A DNA stretch of 64,000 bases, from the NCBI GenBank assembly GCA_002438405.1, contig DJOE01000017.1, positions 62,001 through 126,000 on the forward strand. The letters are read 5' to 3'. Source of the stretch: Cyanobacteria bacterium UBA6446 (lineage in GTDB: Bacteria; Cyanobacteriota; Vampirovibrionia; Gastranaerophilales; Gastranaerophilaceae). Positions 36,169 to 46,067 of this stretch are shown piece by piece; position 1 is the first letter of the stretch; every line of letters starts with the position of its first letter. The position numbers and the translations under genes were made by a program. The notes below the pieces were generated by a model. That model was not told where the DNA came from. It searched no databases and worked only from the letters and a program-made list of their open reading frames with translations.

Positions 36169-37371
36169 ATGAAAAAATCTATTAAAGACCTTGGTGATAT
36201 CAAGGGAAAAAGAGCATTAGTCAGAGTTGACGTAAACGTACCTTTGGACGAAAACAAAAACGTTACTGATGACACAAGAATTCAAGCTATTTTACCTACT
36301 GTAAAATTCTTAAAAGATAAAGGAGCTAAAATTATTTTAATGGCTCACTTAGGCAGACCAAAAGGTGAATGGAATTTAGAATTTTCTCTAGAACCAGTTG
36401 CTAAATATTTGTCTAAAGTTTTAGGTGAAGATGTTTTATTTGTTAAATCACCTGTTGGTAAAGGTGCAGATAAAGAATTAGCAAATCTTAAAGACGGCCA
36501 AGTTGCATTGTTAGAAAACATTAGATTCTACAAAGCAGAAGAAGCTAAAGATGATGATATGACTTTTGCTGAAGAACTTGCTAAATTAGGTGATTTCTAT
36601 GTTAACGATGCTTTCGGAGCTGCTCACAGAAAACACACTTCAACTGCTAAAGTTGCTCATATTCTTAAACCGGCTGTTGCAGGTTTGTTGATGGAAAAAG
36701 AAATCAGATGCTTATCTCAAGCTCTTGATAATCCAACTCGTCCATTCACTGCTGTTGTTGGTGGTGCTAAAGTTTCTTCTAAAATCGGTGTTTTAGAAAA
36801 CTTGTTAGACAAAGTTGATAATATGATTATCGGTGGTGGTATGGCTTATACATTTGTTAAAGCTAACGGCGGTAAAATCGGTAATTCAATTTGTGAAGAT
36901 GACCAAATTGATACAGCTAAAGCTATTGAAAAGAAAGCTGCTGATAAAGGTGTAAAACTTGTTATGGCTACTGATGTTTTGGCTGCTGATGATTTTTCAG
37001 GAAACGGTACTAACAAATTCGTTGCTATCAATGAAATTCCTGATGGATTTGAAGGTGTTGATGCTGGTCCTGAATCAAGAAAAGCTTTTGCTGACGTAAT
37101 CAAAGAATCAAAAACAATTTTGATGAACGGCCCTGTAGGTGCTTTCGAAAACCCTAAATTCGCTGAAGGTACTAAAGCTGTTTTAGAAGCAATTGTTGAA
37201 GCTACTAAAAATGGTGCTGTATCTGTTATCGGTGGTGGTGATTCTGTTTCAGCTGCTAAAAAATTCTGCAAAGCTGAAGATTTCACTCACGTATCAACAG
37301 GTGGCGGTGCTTCTCTAGAATTCATCGAAGGTAAAGTATTACCAGGTGTTGCTGCTTTAGATGAAGCTTAA
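36169..37371 (+). CDS. pgk: Phosphoglycerate kinase
   Basis: 400 residues, normal length. Glycolytic enzyme making ATP from 1,3-bisphosphoglycerate. RVDVNVPLD, LMAHLGRPKGE, NDAFGAAHRKHTST, VGGAKVSSKIGVLENLL, MNGPVGAFE and VIGGGDSVSAAKKF are all intact. Strong AAAAAAGGAGAG ribosome site and own terminator. Codons appear more uniform (GCT, GAA, GGT) than in neighbours, as expected for high expression. Confidence 0.97.
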   Translation: MKKSIKDLGDIKGKRALVRVDVNVPLDENKNVTDDTRIQAILPTVKFLKDKGAKIILMAHLGRPKGEWNLEFSLEPVAKYLSKVLGEDVLFVKSPVGKGADKELANLKDGQVALLENIRFYKAEEAKDDDMTFAEELAKLGDFYVNDAFGAAHRKHTSTAKVAHILKPAVAGLLMEKEIRCLSQALDNPTRPFTAVVGGAKVSSKIGVLENLLDKVDNMIIGGGMAYTFVKANGGKIGNSICEDDQIDTAKAIEKKAADKGVKLVMATDVLAADDFSGNGTNKFVAINEIPDGFEGVDAGPESRKAFADVIKESKTILMNGPVGAFENPKFAEGTKAVLEAIVEATKNGAVSVIGGGDSVSAAKKFCKAEDFTHVSTGGGASLEFIEGKVLPGVAALDEA

Positions 37372-37394
37372 TCAAATATTTAGTTTGATAATTG

Positions 37395-37425
37395 AAAAGC
37401 CAAGGTTTTTAAACCTTGGCTTTTT
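37395..37425 (+). terminator. Rho-independent terminator after pgk
   Basis: Perfect 13-base-pair stem AAAGCCAAGGTTT/AAACCTTGGCTTT around TT, followed by more T. Confidence 0.88.
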
Positions 37426-37449
37426 GGTTTATTGCTATATTTATGATAA

Positions 37450-38580
<1,131 letters not shown>

Positions 38581-38584
38581 AATT

Positions 38585-38812
38585 TTAACCCATAATTAAA
38601 CAATCATAGATTTTGTCTATCTTTTCTTTCATTTCGGAAAAGTTTGATTTTAAATCGTGATAACTGTCAATTGTGACGAATTTTCGTTCAGTATCTTTGA
38701 TGATTTCCCGATGTTTTTTCTCCAGTTGTTCTGGTGTGACAACTATTTTCTGTTGTACTAGAAAACATACGACAACGACAATTACGGGTGAATAATATAG
38801 CAATGTGTCCAT
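38585..38812 (-). CDS. Small membrane protein at the end of the phage cassette
   Basis: 75 residues: one N-terminal transmembrane helix (about 4-20, LLYYSPVIVVVVCFLVQ) and a charged coiled-coil tail (QLEKKHREIIKDTERK...FSEMKEKIDKIYDCL). The size and topology would fit a phage lysis accessory (holin or spanin-like) but no family is clear. It is the last gene in the leftward cassette, 19 bases after terL. Confidence 0.6.
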   Translation of the reverse strand: MDTLLYYSPVIVVVVCFLVQQKIVVTPEQLEKKHREIIKDTERKFVTIDSYHDLKSNFSEMKEKIDKIYDCLIMG

Positions 38813-38831
38813 TTTAACCTCTTTTCTTTAT

Positions 38832-40121
38832 TTATAAGACAATTGGCCAATAAAAATCGACCAAATATGATGCTGCATCAAACGGGTGTGATAAAAATTT
38901 CAGTTCTTTTGATTGTTTAATTTGTGAATATGTTGGAACATCTATTTTTGATGTTCCCTCAATATAGCGAAGATTGTAAATGTTATACAAGAGTTTTTCG
39001 CATTTTGGAGAAATATACAATCCAATGTTTCCATTTGCATTCCGTACTTTTGCATTGAATGCGGCAATTCTATTTTTTATTGGCGGATTAAAAGCCTTAA
39101 TTTTAATTTCTACATCATAGCCAAAAGATTCCAGCTTCTTTTTTATTATTACGTAATTTGTGTATTCACTTGTGCAACTTCTATTATCGCCTGATGCGTC
39201 ACCGTTTATAATTACTTTTCCTTTGTGATGGGGATATCTTCGATGAAATTCATCACAAGTTTTTGCGGTTGTGGTATTTTCAAGAACCAATTCATCAAAG
39301 TAAAACACTTTGTCTTCTGTTTTGTGGGCTAAAACCCAAGCCATTGGGTCAACATTGAAATCACAACTGATATGAATATTAAAATTCGGTTGATATTTGA
39401 TTTCTCGGACATTTTCTTTTGTAAAATCTTTCACTACAAGGTTTTGGTTGAAGTTTCCGGTTTTGCCTAGGACAAAAATTTCATAATAGCTTTCGTCATA
39501 CAAATTTTTCAACTCTTCACAAAAACCTTTAGGAAGATAGATATTTTGTGTGGTTGGGGCGCAAATCATTCTATAATTTGGTGCAGGATTTTCTACGAAT
39601 GTTTTATAAACCCAGCCCCGTTGAATTTCGGGATTTGTGTGTCCAAAAATTCGATAGGTAAAATTGTTCCATTTTTTGGATATCTTTTGTCTCATTCTTG
39701 CAAGTAAAACTTTGAATGTGTCATACGGAATATCAGACATTTCCTCTATTTCTACAAAACCTAAGTTTAAAGATTTCAATTTGTCGGGTTCATCAAAATG
39801 CCGAAACAAAATTTCTGACCCATTATGAAACGTCAATTTTTGTTCACTTGTTGACCACTTGTAGTCAATATCTTCAACAAAATTCATTTCGTCCAAGTGT
39901 TCAAAATATGATTTCAACGTGGTATCTCTAACGAGGGTGTAGGTTTGCGCTCCGACAAGACCTCTAATCCCTGCGAATTTTAAAGCAAGAAGAATTCCAA
40001 GCAATGAACCCGCAAAAGTTTTACCAGATCCATATCCACCTTGATAAACTGCGACATCAAGTGAATAATTGTGTGGAATTTCTAAAAATTTTCGTTGAGC
40101 ATCAAGTAGTTTGTATTTCAT
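38832..40121 (-). CDS. terL: Phage terminase large subunit
   Basis: 429 residues, the DNA-packaging motor. Walker A GGYGSGKT is at 28-35 and Walker B LGFVEIEEM at 120-128. The C-terminal RNase H-like nuclease has acidic residues at SCDFN (Asp254), INGDASGD (Asp308) and near the end in HPFDAASY, so both engines look intact. Protein length is normal for terminases of the Terminase_3/6 type. It is separated from the portal gene by 266 bases of repeat-like sequence, unusual for phage genomes. Confidence 0.92.
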   Translation of the reverse strand: MKYKLLDAQRKFLEIPHNYSLDVAVYQGGYGSGKTFAGSLLGILLALKFAGIRGLVGAQTYTLVRDTTLKSYFEHLDEMNFVEDIDYKWSTSEQKLTFHNGSEILFRHFDEPDKLKSLNLGFVEIEEMSDIPYDTFKVLLARMRQKISKKWNNFTYRIFGHTNPEIQRGWVYKTFVENPAPNYRMICAPTTQNIYLPKGFCEELKNLYDESYYEIFVLGKTGNFNQNLVVKDFTKENVREIKYQPNFNIHISCDFNVDPMAWVLAHKTEDKVFYFDELVLENTTTAKTCDEFHRRYPHHKGKVIINGDASGDNRSCTSEYTNYVIIKKKLESFGYDVEIKIKAFNPPIKNRIAAFNAKVRNANGNIGLYISPKCEKLLYNIYNLRYIEGTSKIDVPTYSQIKQSKELKFLSHPFDAASYLVDFYWPIVL

Positions 40122-40387
40122 GTTTTCTTTGTTTCTTTCTTTTTAGTAGGTACTAGGGCAATAAGGCACGAAAGCAGTTTTTATAATTGTCATTCTGAAC
40201 TTGATTCAGAATCTCCTTAACTTTTTTTGAGACCCTAAACCGTGGTGTGCAGTGTTCAAGATTACGACGTCACTCTGTACTAGTTACATTGCACTTTGCT
40301 CGGTTTGTTTCCTCGTAATGACATAATTTCTTACCCCTACTCGAAATGACTGTTAAAAATCTCATTTTACTTCTTCAAGTAAAAGTT
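40122..40387. repeat. Repeat-like spacer inside the phage cassette
   Basis: Contains GTCATTCTGAACTTGATTC (a stem with AGAATC near 40190-40215) and a block at about 40260-40325 (CACTCTGTACT...TGCTCGGTTTGTT...CTCGTAATGAC) that shares several words with 35130-35185 in the chromosome. No gene is seen. Homology between the blocks was judged by eye. Confidence 0.5.
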
Positions 40388-42022
40388 TTACTCCTGCGAA
40401 GTTAAAAAATTATTTGCATTCTCAACTCCGTATTGTTCAAGTGCAAATTTGAAACACTCCAACCAATCAATATTTGAGGATACTTCTTGAATTTGTGCAA
40501 AAGATTTAATTACTTCAAAAAGTTCTTTCAATTTTGATTTGCGTTCAAATGTTGCTTTTCTATCCCCATATCTATAAATATAATTTGAATTTCTTATGTT
40601 ATCATCAATTTCAATAAACTCAATTTTTCCTCTATCTGATACTAAAATATTTTCTTTCCCAAGTTTGAAATTGGCTATAAGTTCTGCAGTTTTTTCGACC
40701 ATTGGTACAATAATTTTGCGGTTTATTGATTCAAGGAGCATATTTAATCTTGCTTCTTGACCGTTTACGGAATAGTTGATTTCTGTTGCGGTTCTATCTA
40801 CTGATTGAACATTTCCTGCCATGTTTTTGAAAATTCCTGTTGCACTTTCAATAGTTGTTTTGAAGTAGTTTAGAAAATCCCAGCCGGTCATCGCCTTGTC
40901 AAATGACAATGGTGTAGGAGTTGTCGTCATAAGTGATGCATCATATTCAATAATTTTCCCTGGGCTAACATCTTGTTGTCCTCTAAAACAGCCTTTTGGG
41001 GCAAGATATGGAGGATTCATCATTAGTGCAAGTGCATCTAATTGTTTATTTAGGATTGTTGAAGATATATTATTTAAAATCAACGCAACTCTTAGTGGCG
41101 AAATTCCACGACCGGTTGATGGGCATTCTATAATATTTGCGTGAATAAACGGATTTATAACAAAAGGATTGTCTTCGTATCTGATAATTACTTTTCGACC
41201 TGCAACGACAATAAGCTTGTTTTTTAAAACATCACCATTGGGAAGTTCAATGTCACCCCAAAATTCTAAAACCTCAATTTTTCTGTTTGAAGAATTTTCA
41301 TCTTTTGTTTTTTTACTTGCCACCACTCCTTTCAATATTTCCAGTTTTTCAATATCTAGCAAATTATTCGTGTTGCTTGATTTGATGTCGTCTAAAGTTT
41401 GATAAGTTCGGTATATTTTTGCGCAGGTATCCCAGTTATCAACACCGTCTTTGTCAAAAACAAAATCTTCATAGTTTATGAATTTAACTTTTGCATTGTC
41501 ATAAATAACTTTGTCTTCGACAACAAAAGCATCTTGGATATTTTTTTCAGATTGTTCAACAAGTGATAATGCTCGGCGAACTTTTCTGGTTTTAGTTTCC
41601 CAGCCGACAAAAAGAGTGACTTCGCCTGTTTCAACTACTGAATCAACAATCTTTTCCATCTCATCTTCAATTTTCATTGTTTCAAAAGTGTTTACAAGCA
41701 TAGCTTTTTGTTTGTTGGCATATTTTTGCGTTTTATAATCAACACCTGACACATCAAACATTCCGTCTGGGTGAGAGTACAAATTTTGTACAATATGAGA
41801 TTTCAAAGTTTGTGCGAGTTCATAAATCTCGGGAAGCTGAATTTTGCAATCCCAACTGTTGACAGCCGGAATATCGGAATTGTAAATCGAATGTTTGATT
41901 AATCTGTTGTCAGAAATTTGAGATCTTCTCATATCGTTGTAATAATCGTATTTTGATACGATATTACTAATTAAAAATTGTTCATCTGCATAATCAAATG
42001 CAGGGATTATAAATGTTTCCAT
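40388..42022 (-). CDS. Phage portal protein (podovirus head-tail connector type)
   Basis: 544 residues. Near residues 410-450 is VDRTATEINYSVNGQEARLN followed by NRKIIVPMVEK, the TATE-type signature of T7/P22-like head-to-tail connectors. The portal ring is the DNA gate at one capsid vertex and docks terminase. GAGGTAAAAC precedes the ATG; the stop of the upstream GNAT gene overlaps its start by 29 bases. Frame is intact. Confidence 0.87.
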   Translation of the reverse strand: METFIIPAFDYADEQFLISNIVSKYDYYNDMRRSQISDNRLIKHSIYNSDIPAVNSWDCKIQLPEIYELAQTLKSHIVQNLYSHPDGMFDVSGVDYKTQKYANKQKAMLVNTFETMKIEDEMEKIVDSVVETGEVTLFVGWETKTRKVRRALSLVEQSEKNIQDAFVVEDKVIYDNAKVKFINYEDFVFDKDGVDNWDTCAKIYRTYQTLDDIKSSNTNNLLDIEKLEILKGVVASKKTKDENSSNRKIEVLEFWGDIELPNGDVLKNKLIVVAGRKVIIRYEDNPFVINPFIHANIIECPSTGRGISPLRVALILNNISSTILNKQLDALALMMNPPYLAPKGCFRGQQDVSPGKIIEYDASLMTTTPTPLSFDKAMTGWDFLNYFKTTIESATGIFKNMAGNVQSVDRTATEINYSVNGQEARLNMLLESINRKIIVPMVEKTAELIANFKLGKENILVSDRGKIEFIEIDDNIRNSNYIYRYGDRKATFERKSKLKELFEVIKSFAQIQEVSSNIDWLECFKFALEQYGVENANNFLTSQE

Positions 42023-42539
42023 GTTTTACCTCGCTATTAGTAGTTTTATATAGGGAATAAATTTCAATATCTTGAGGTTTTCCACCTCGTAAAGTTTCGG
42101 ATTTGAGGGTCGTTTCGTAATTAAAGCCTGAAGTTTTTAAAAGTGTTTTGACTCTAAAATTGTCGGGAAAAATTAAGGCTTTTATTTTTTGTAACCTTAA
42201 ATCATTAAAACATTTTTCTAAAAAAATTTTTGCACTATATTTTGTAAAATTACCCCAGGCATGTTTTTCAAAACAAGTCGTTAATTCTGCACTATATAAG
42301 AGTTTGTTGTTTCCGACAAAATTATCAAGGAAAACAAATCCCATATAAAGATTGTTGTTATCAAGAATTATCCAAAAATATGGAATAGTTTTTTCAACAA
42401 ATGAGAATATGTTGGTGTTGTTATTAGAAAAATCGTCTTGCAGATATTTAAAATACTTGGAATAACTTCTCCAGATTAGTGGAATATAGTGCAAATTAGT
42501 GAAAAGATTATTGGATTTTAGTTGTATAAATTTACACAT
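41994..42539 (-). CDS. GNAT-like acetyltransferase within the phage cassette
   Basis: 181 residues. The C-terminal half has a GNAT look: FTKYSAKIFLEKCFNDLRLQKIKALIFPDN then RVKTLLKTSGFNYETTLK, with the GFxxE step typical of N-acetyltransferases. The classical R/QxxGxG/A loop is replaced by the AWGNFTKYSA region, as in several phage-encoded members. Podophage structural modules often carry such a gene; its substrate is unknown. It overlaps portal by 29 bases. Confidence 0.65.
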   Translation of the reverse strand: MCKFIQLKSNNLFTNLHYIPLIWRSYSKYFKYLQDDFSNNNTNIFSFVEKTIPYFWIILDNNNLYMGFVFLDNFVGNNKLLYSAELTTCFEKHAWGNFTKYSAKIFLEKCFNDLRLQKIKALIFPDNFRVKTLLKTSGFNYETTLKSETLRGGKPQDIEIYSLYKTTNSEVKHGNIYNPCI

Positions 42540-42541
42540 TT

Positions 42542-42892
42542 TTAAACTCGTATTTTTAAAAATTTTACGAAATAATCATCTTTAACAAATGAATCAATTT
42601 CACCTGTTAGAAATTTTTCTCTTGTAGAAATTTGGTTACCTAAAAATCCATCGGCTTGAATTCCGTTCACATAAGATTTAGTCTTGCTATTTTTATTCAT
42701 AACTAAGTAAATTGCATCTTTTGAGAATAACTTGTATTTAGGTGCAAGTTTTATGTCTGTAATAATTTCAGATATTTTGTTTTTTGATTTGTCTATTTCT
42801 TGAACAAAATCGTTCTCAATTTTTCTTGCTGAAAATTTTTCGTATTCTTCATTATTGAGAAGAATTTGTTCGATATTTTTATCTTCTTTCAT
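42542..42892 (-). CDS. Uncharacterised phage-cassette protein
   Basis: 116 residues, not recognised. The first half is charged and helical; the second half has KDAIYLVMNKNSKTKSYVNG, a beta-rich stretch. An AAAGG site precedes the ATG and the GNAT gene starts 2 bases after its stop. It lies between TerS and GNAT, where some phages place small head-completion or packaging accessories. Confidence 0.6.
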   Translation of the reverse strand: MKEDKNIEQILLNNEEYEKFSARKIENDFVQEIDKSKNKISEIITDIKLAPKYKLFSKDAIYLVMNKNSKTKSYVNGIQADGFLGNQISTREKFLTGEIDSFVKDDYFVKFLKIRV

Positions 42893-42909
42893 TTTTTACC
42901 TTTCTTGTT

Positions 42910-43347
42910 TTAAATTTTTTTATCATCAAGATTAGAAATTGTGATGATTTTTGCATCAATGTATTTTTTATCTTCTGTTGGAGGGCTTGAAAATCCTAAG
43001 TATTTGCAAAGACTTTCAAGTGCTTTTAACCCAGCTCCTGCATCTCTCAATTTTCGTTTACCTGTGAAATTCCCGTCTTTATCCAGTATGTCTTCTTCTG
43101 TCAGAGAAAATTCTGCAATTTGCAGGAGTTTTTGAATTACGTAGCCTTTTTGGACATTGAGAGAATCAATTTGTTGGTTCATTTGACACTTAATTTCTTT
43201 GATAATATGTGTTTGACATAACAAATATTGTCCTAATTTTTTCGGGGCAGGTGTCTTGAATTTCCCATATTTCACGGCTTTTTCGCAATCAAGAGTTCTT
43301 ATATACTCTGCGACAAATTGTTTTTCTTTGTTGTTTATATTTTGCAT
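42910..43347 (-). CDS. terS: Phage terminase small subunit
   Basis: 145 residues. NNKEKQFVAEYIRTLDCEKAVKYGKF resembles the DNA-binding N-terminus of Terminase_2 proteins, followed by a helical oligomerisation region and KLRDAGAGLKALESLCKYLGF, the common C-terminal core. It would recognise the packaging site. It is separated from the adaptor gene by 127 bases holding a possible promoter and palindrome. Confidence 0.8.
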   Translation of the reverse strand: MQNINNKEKQFVAEYIRTLDCEKAVKYGKFKTPAPKKLGQYLLCQTHIIKEIKCQMNQQIDSLNVQKGYVIQKLLQIAEFSLTEEDILDKDGNFTGKRKLRDAGAGLKALESLCKYLGFSSPPTEDKKYIDAKIITISNLDDKKI

Positions 43348-43362
43348 CTCTTTACATTTCTT

Positions 43363-43395
43363 ATTATAATTTGTGTTTTTACTAAATAGTTAGTA
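43363..43395 (-). promoter_or_regulatory. Possible internal promoter and operator before terS
   Basis: On the minus strand TATAAT (plus 43363-43368) lies 15 bases before the terS ATG. Twelve bases further upstream is the perfect inverted repeat TACTAA CTAT TTAGTA (43380-43395). No good -35 is seen. Confidence 0.35.
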
Positions 43396-43474
43396 TAATG
43401 TTCATGCTATTTATATTTCGGCTAGTGTAAATCTTAACAGGGGGGAATGAAAACGACTTCCTGTTTTTTTTGCC

Positions 43475-44113
43475 CTATTTCCTGTATAGCCTTACTATTG
43501 GGGAGTCAAAAATGTAGATATTACTTTTTGATTTTAGGTTTAGCAATGCTTCTTTGTACATGCTTAGCCAATATGTGAACTTGATATATTGTGGATTTGC
43601 TTTTAGTCGCAGGCATGTGCCATAAACTAATAATTGCTCAACAAATGGCATTGGAATTAGTGAACAATCTGTTGCATCTTCAAAATTGTTTTTCTCTTCT
43701 CCAGCAATTGATTTAACGCAATTTGAGGTGTAATATATGATTTCAATGTTTTTATCTTCATTGAATTTTGGTAGTAACAATTTGTCAGAATACGCACTAT
43801 AAAATTCATTTTTAACTTTTCCTGTTAAAAAGCTCTCTACATCTGGTGAATATTTATACTTTTTCCCTGAAATTATCAAATACCAAATTCGTCCTGAAAT
43901 GGGATTATCAATTTCTGTCTTACCTTTTGGTAAGGTCAAAGTTGTTTTTCGGATTAAAAAATTCCAAGGTTCAACATTACAAATTTCTTTATTTATAACG
44001 TTCAAGATACTTATGATACGTTTGTGGTCATTTTTAACTAGTTCGCTCATTGAATTGACTTGCTTGTAATTGAGTTCAAGCAAGCATTTGTTTATAAGTT
44101 CTAAAAAATTCAT
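43475..44113 (-). CDS. Head-tail adaptor-like protein
   Basis: 212 residues. WNFLIRKTTLTLPKGKTEID in the first third and YLIISGKKYKYSPDVESF with a late helical LLVYGTCLRLKANPQYIKFTYWLSMYKEAL match the gp4/gp11-like adaptor proteins that sit under the portal in short-tailed phages. An AAAAAGGAG site precedes the ATG. The family assignment is by pattern and its neighbours. Confidence 0.65.
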   Translation of the reverse strand: MNFLELINKCLLELNYKQVNSMSELVKNDHKRIISILNVINKEICNVEPWNFLIRKTTLTLPKGKTEIDNPISGRIWYLIISGKKYKYSPDVESFLTGKVKNEFYSAYSDKLLLPKFNEDKNIEIIYYTSNCVKSIAGEEKNNFEDATDCSLIPMPFVEQLLVYGTCLRLKANPQYIKFTYWLSMYKEALLNLKSKSNIYIFDSPIVRLYRK

Positions 44114-44178
44114 TTTACTCCTTTTTGTCTCAACCTTTTAGCCTCTGCTCGTGCTGCTCAGAATGATGTTGTTCCCAC

Positions 44179-44204
44179 CCCCTCCCCCGCATAGGTGGGA
44201 GGGG
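44179..44204. repeat. GC-rich hairpin repeat between adaptor and scaffold-like genes
   Basis: CCCCTCCC...GGGAGGGG, 8-base-pair stem. It resembles the chromosomal palindromic repeat family (CCCTC...GAGGG) found at 16226 and 35017. It may also attenuate transcription. Confidence 0.55.
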
Positions 44205-44227
44205 AGAGAGCTATTGAAAGAATTCAC

Positions 44228-44872
44228 TTATTTGATTAGACCTTGTTTTACTTGATCCATAATTAATTTTTCATTTTTGGTAAATTCTTCACTTGTCATT
44301 TTGCCGATGTCTTCACGTGTGAAAATCCTATTCATGTTGCTGTTACCTGTTGAATTTTGCGCATAAGCATTCAACTTACTTTTTGCAGTAGAGTTCTCGT
44401 CATTCAATGATTTTTCGTGTGCAGACTTTTTCAAGTAGCTATCAACTGCGGAATTTTCTAACTGTTCAACAATTTTAGCCACTTGTGATATTTCATCTTT
44501 ATCCAGGTTGTAATTTTTAATATAGTCAAGAACCGCACTACGACCTCCAACATTGAAAAATTCAGGGTTTTGTTCTGTGAAAGTTTCAAGTGGTGACATT
44601 TGATTTTGTGTCACTTGAGGTTGTTGTGTTTGAACTTGATTAGGAAATGGCACAGAATTTTTGCACATGTTAATTTCGTTAGCCCTTTTAGCCAATTGAG
44701 CCATTAAATATTGTCCTTGTTGTTTTGTAATAACTCCCTGCTGTAACATTGTTTGCAATCGCAGGGTGTCTGTAGCTATTGCCTGTTCAAGCTGGCTGAC
44801 TATATCAGTGTAATTCATCTGTGGAGTCACGGCAGATGATGAAATATTATTTGAATTTATTTGGTTTTGCAT
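44228..44872 (-). CDS. Scaffold-like phage-cassette protein
   Basis: 214 residues, Gln/Asn-rich and mainly helical, with a disordered N-terminus, a central QVQTQQPQVTQNQMSPLE linker and a charged helical C-terminus (GKMTSEEFTKNEKLIMDQV). Composition and position next to the coat gene fit a scaffolding or internal head protein. No sequence family is recognised, so this rests on context. Confidence 0.55.
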   Translation of the reverse strand: MQNQINSNNISSSAVTPQMNYTDIVSQLEQAIATDTLRLQTMLQQGVITKQQGQYLMAQLAKRANEINMCKNSVPFPNQVQTQQPQVTQNQMSPLETFTEQNPEFFNVGGRSAVLDYIKNYNLDKDEISQVAKIVEQLENSAVDSYLKKSAHEKSLNDENSTAKSKLNAYAQNSTGNSNMNRIFTREDIGKMTSEEFTKNEKLIMDQVKQGLIK

Positions 44873-44877
44873 AAGTT

Positions 44878-45132
44878 TTATTCTCCTTGTGTGGTTGACA
44901 AAGTTTTCATATAATTTACAGAAATTTCAATCGCATCATCAATGAAACTTGATAGTAATATTGAAATAATGCTTTTCAAAAAGCTTGAAATAGGTAGATT
45001 TTTTAATACATAGTCAATTGCAAGTTTTTTCTTTTCTTGCCCTTTTCCACTTCCAAGCTCTGCTTCTGCAACTAAAACTGCATTTTTTGCCAACTCTGTA
45101 ATTTTATTTTTTGTTTTTGAAAATAGTTGCAT
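44878..45132 (-). CDS. Small holin-like or membrane-associated phage protein
   Basis: 84 residues. AVLVAEAELGSGKGQEKKKLAIDYV closely resembles the conserved segment of LLH-type phage holins, but the N-terminal transmembrane helix of that family is missing; instead a hydrophobic stretch lies at about 52-70 (SFLKSIISILLSSFIDDAI). It lies between scaffold-like and coat genes, not beside the amidase, which is unusual for a holin. Confidence 0.5.
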   Translation of the reverse strand: MQLFSKTKNKITELAKNAVLVAEAELGSGKGQEKKKLAIDYVLKNLPISSFLKSIISILLSSFIDDAIEISVNYMKTLSTTQGE

Positions 45133-45150
45133 TTAAAATTCTCCTCTCAG

Positions 45151-46005
45151 TTATTTTGAAGAAACAATCATTTTTGCTAGGGCTTTTGGTTGAACTGTTT
45201 TTGCTCCGTACAAATATAAGCCTCTAACTAAATCAGAAAAGCTGTCTTTATCTCTCAAGCTTTCAATTTTAGCAAGTTGAGATGCGAAAGTGATTGCATC
45301 ATTTGTTCCGGCAAGTACATAATATTTGCTATCAATGTCTGTTAAATTAGTACTAACAAGAACGTCCATTCCTGCAATTCGACCGATTGCACCCTCTCTA
45401 AGAGTTTCGTCTGCAACATTGTATGCTTTAATAAATTCTGGACTTTGTAGCAAGTAAGATTCAATGTTCGGGTTAATTACTACCCAAGGGCGAACACCTG
45501 TACGAACCGCATCAGAATTTTTTAAAGCCAAAGATAATTTTACAAAATTTTCGTAAATAGTTGATTTGTCTAGTGTGATTGGAGAAGATTCCGAACCCAC
45601 TGTATTTGATTCTGTAACATCTGTGTGCATTGCAAGTAGATATGAATCTTGAACTTCTTCAATCGCTTTTTTCGCATTTGCTAAATGAGCTTCCATAATA
45701 TCCATATTTGATTGGACTTTGGCCACATCATCGATTTTAAATGCAAAGAATTTCTTTTGATCAATACACAAGTCTTGTGATTTTGGAGCAAGACTTGTGT
45801 ATGTGATATCATCACTTGTTAGGGTTGAAACAGTTACATCTGCTGGTGTGATAATTTTAACGGTATCCCCTTGTTGAGAAATTTCACCCTCCCAATTTTT
45901 GTTCACGCATTGCATCATTACGCAATTTTTTTCTAACATTTGATTTAATTTTTTACTCCAAATTTCCGGAATAAAAGTAGAATAAGTTGTTGTAAAATCT
46001 GACAT
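45151..46005 (-). CDS. Major capsid protein (HK97-fold, P22 coat-like)
   Basis: 284 residues. The start (TTYSTFIPEIWSKKLNQMLEK), GEISQQGDTVKIITPADVTV, FFAFKIDDVAKVQSN, RPWVVINPNIESYLL and RIAGMDVLVSTNL follow the order seen in P22 gp5-like coat proteins. The frame is intact and of normal length. GAAAGGAAAAC precedes the ATG. Confidence 0.87.
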   Translation of the reverse strand: MSDFTTTYSTFIPEIWSKKLNQMLEKNCVMMQCVNKNWEGEISQQGDTVKIITPADVTVSTLTSDDITYTSLAPKSQDLCIDQKKFFAFKIDDVAKVQSNMDIMEAHLANAKKAIEEVQDSYLLAMHTDVTESNTVGSESSPITLDKSTIYENFVKLSLALKNSDAVRTGVRPWVVINPNIESYLLQSPEFIKAYNVADETLREGAIGRIAGMDVLVSTNLTDIDSKYYVLAGTNDAITFASQLAKIESLRDKDSFSDLVRGLYLYGAKTVQPKALAKMIVSSK

Positions 46006-46067
46006 TTTTGTTTTCCTTTCATTTTACAAAGTAGTACACAATATATTTTTACGAGTGACAAATTTGT

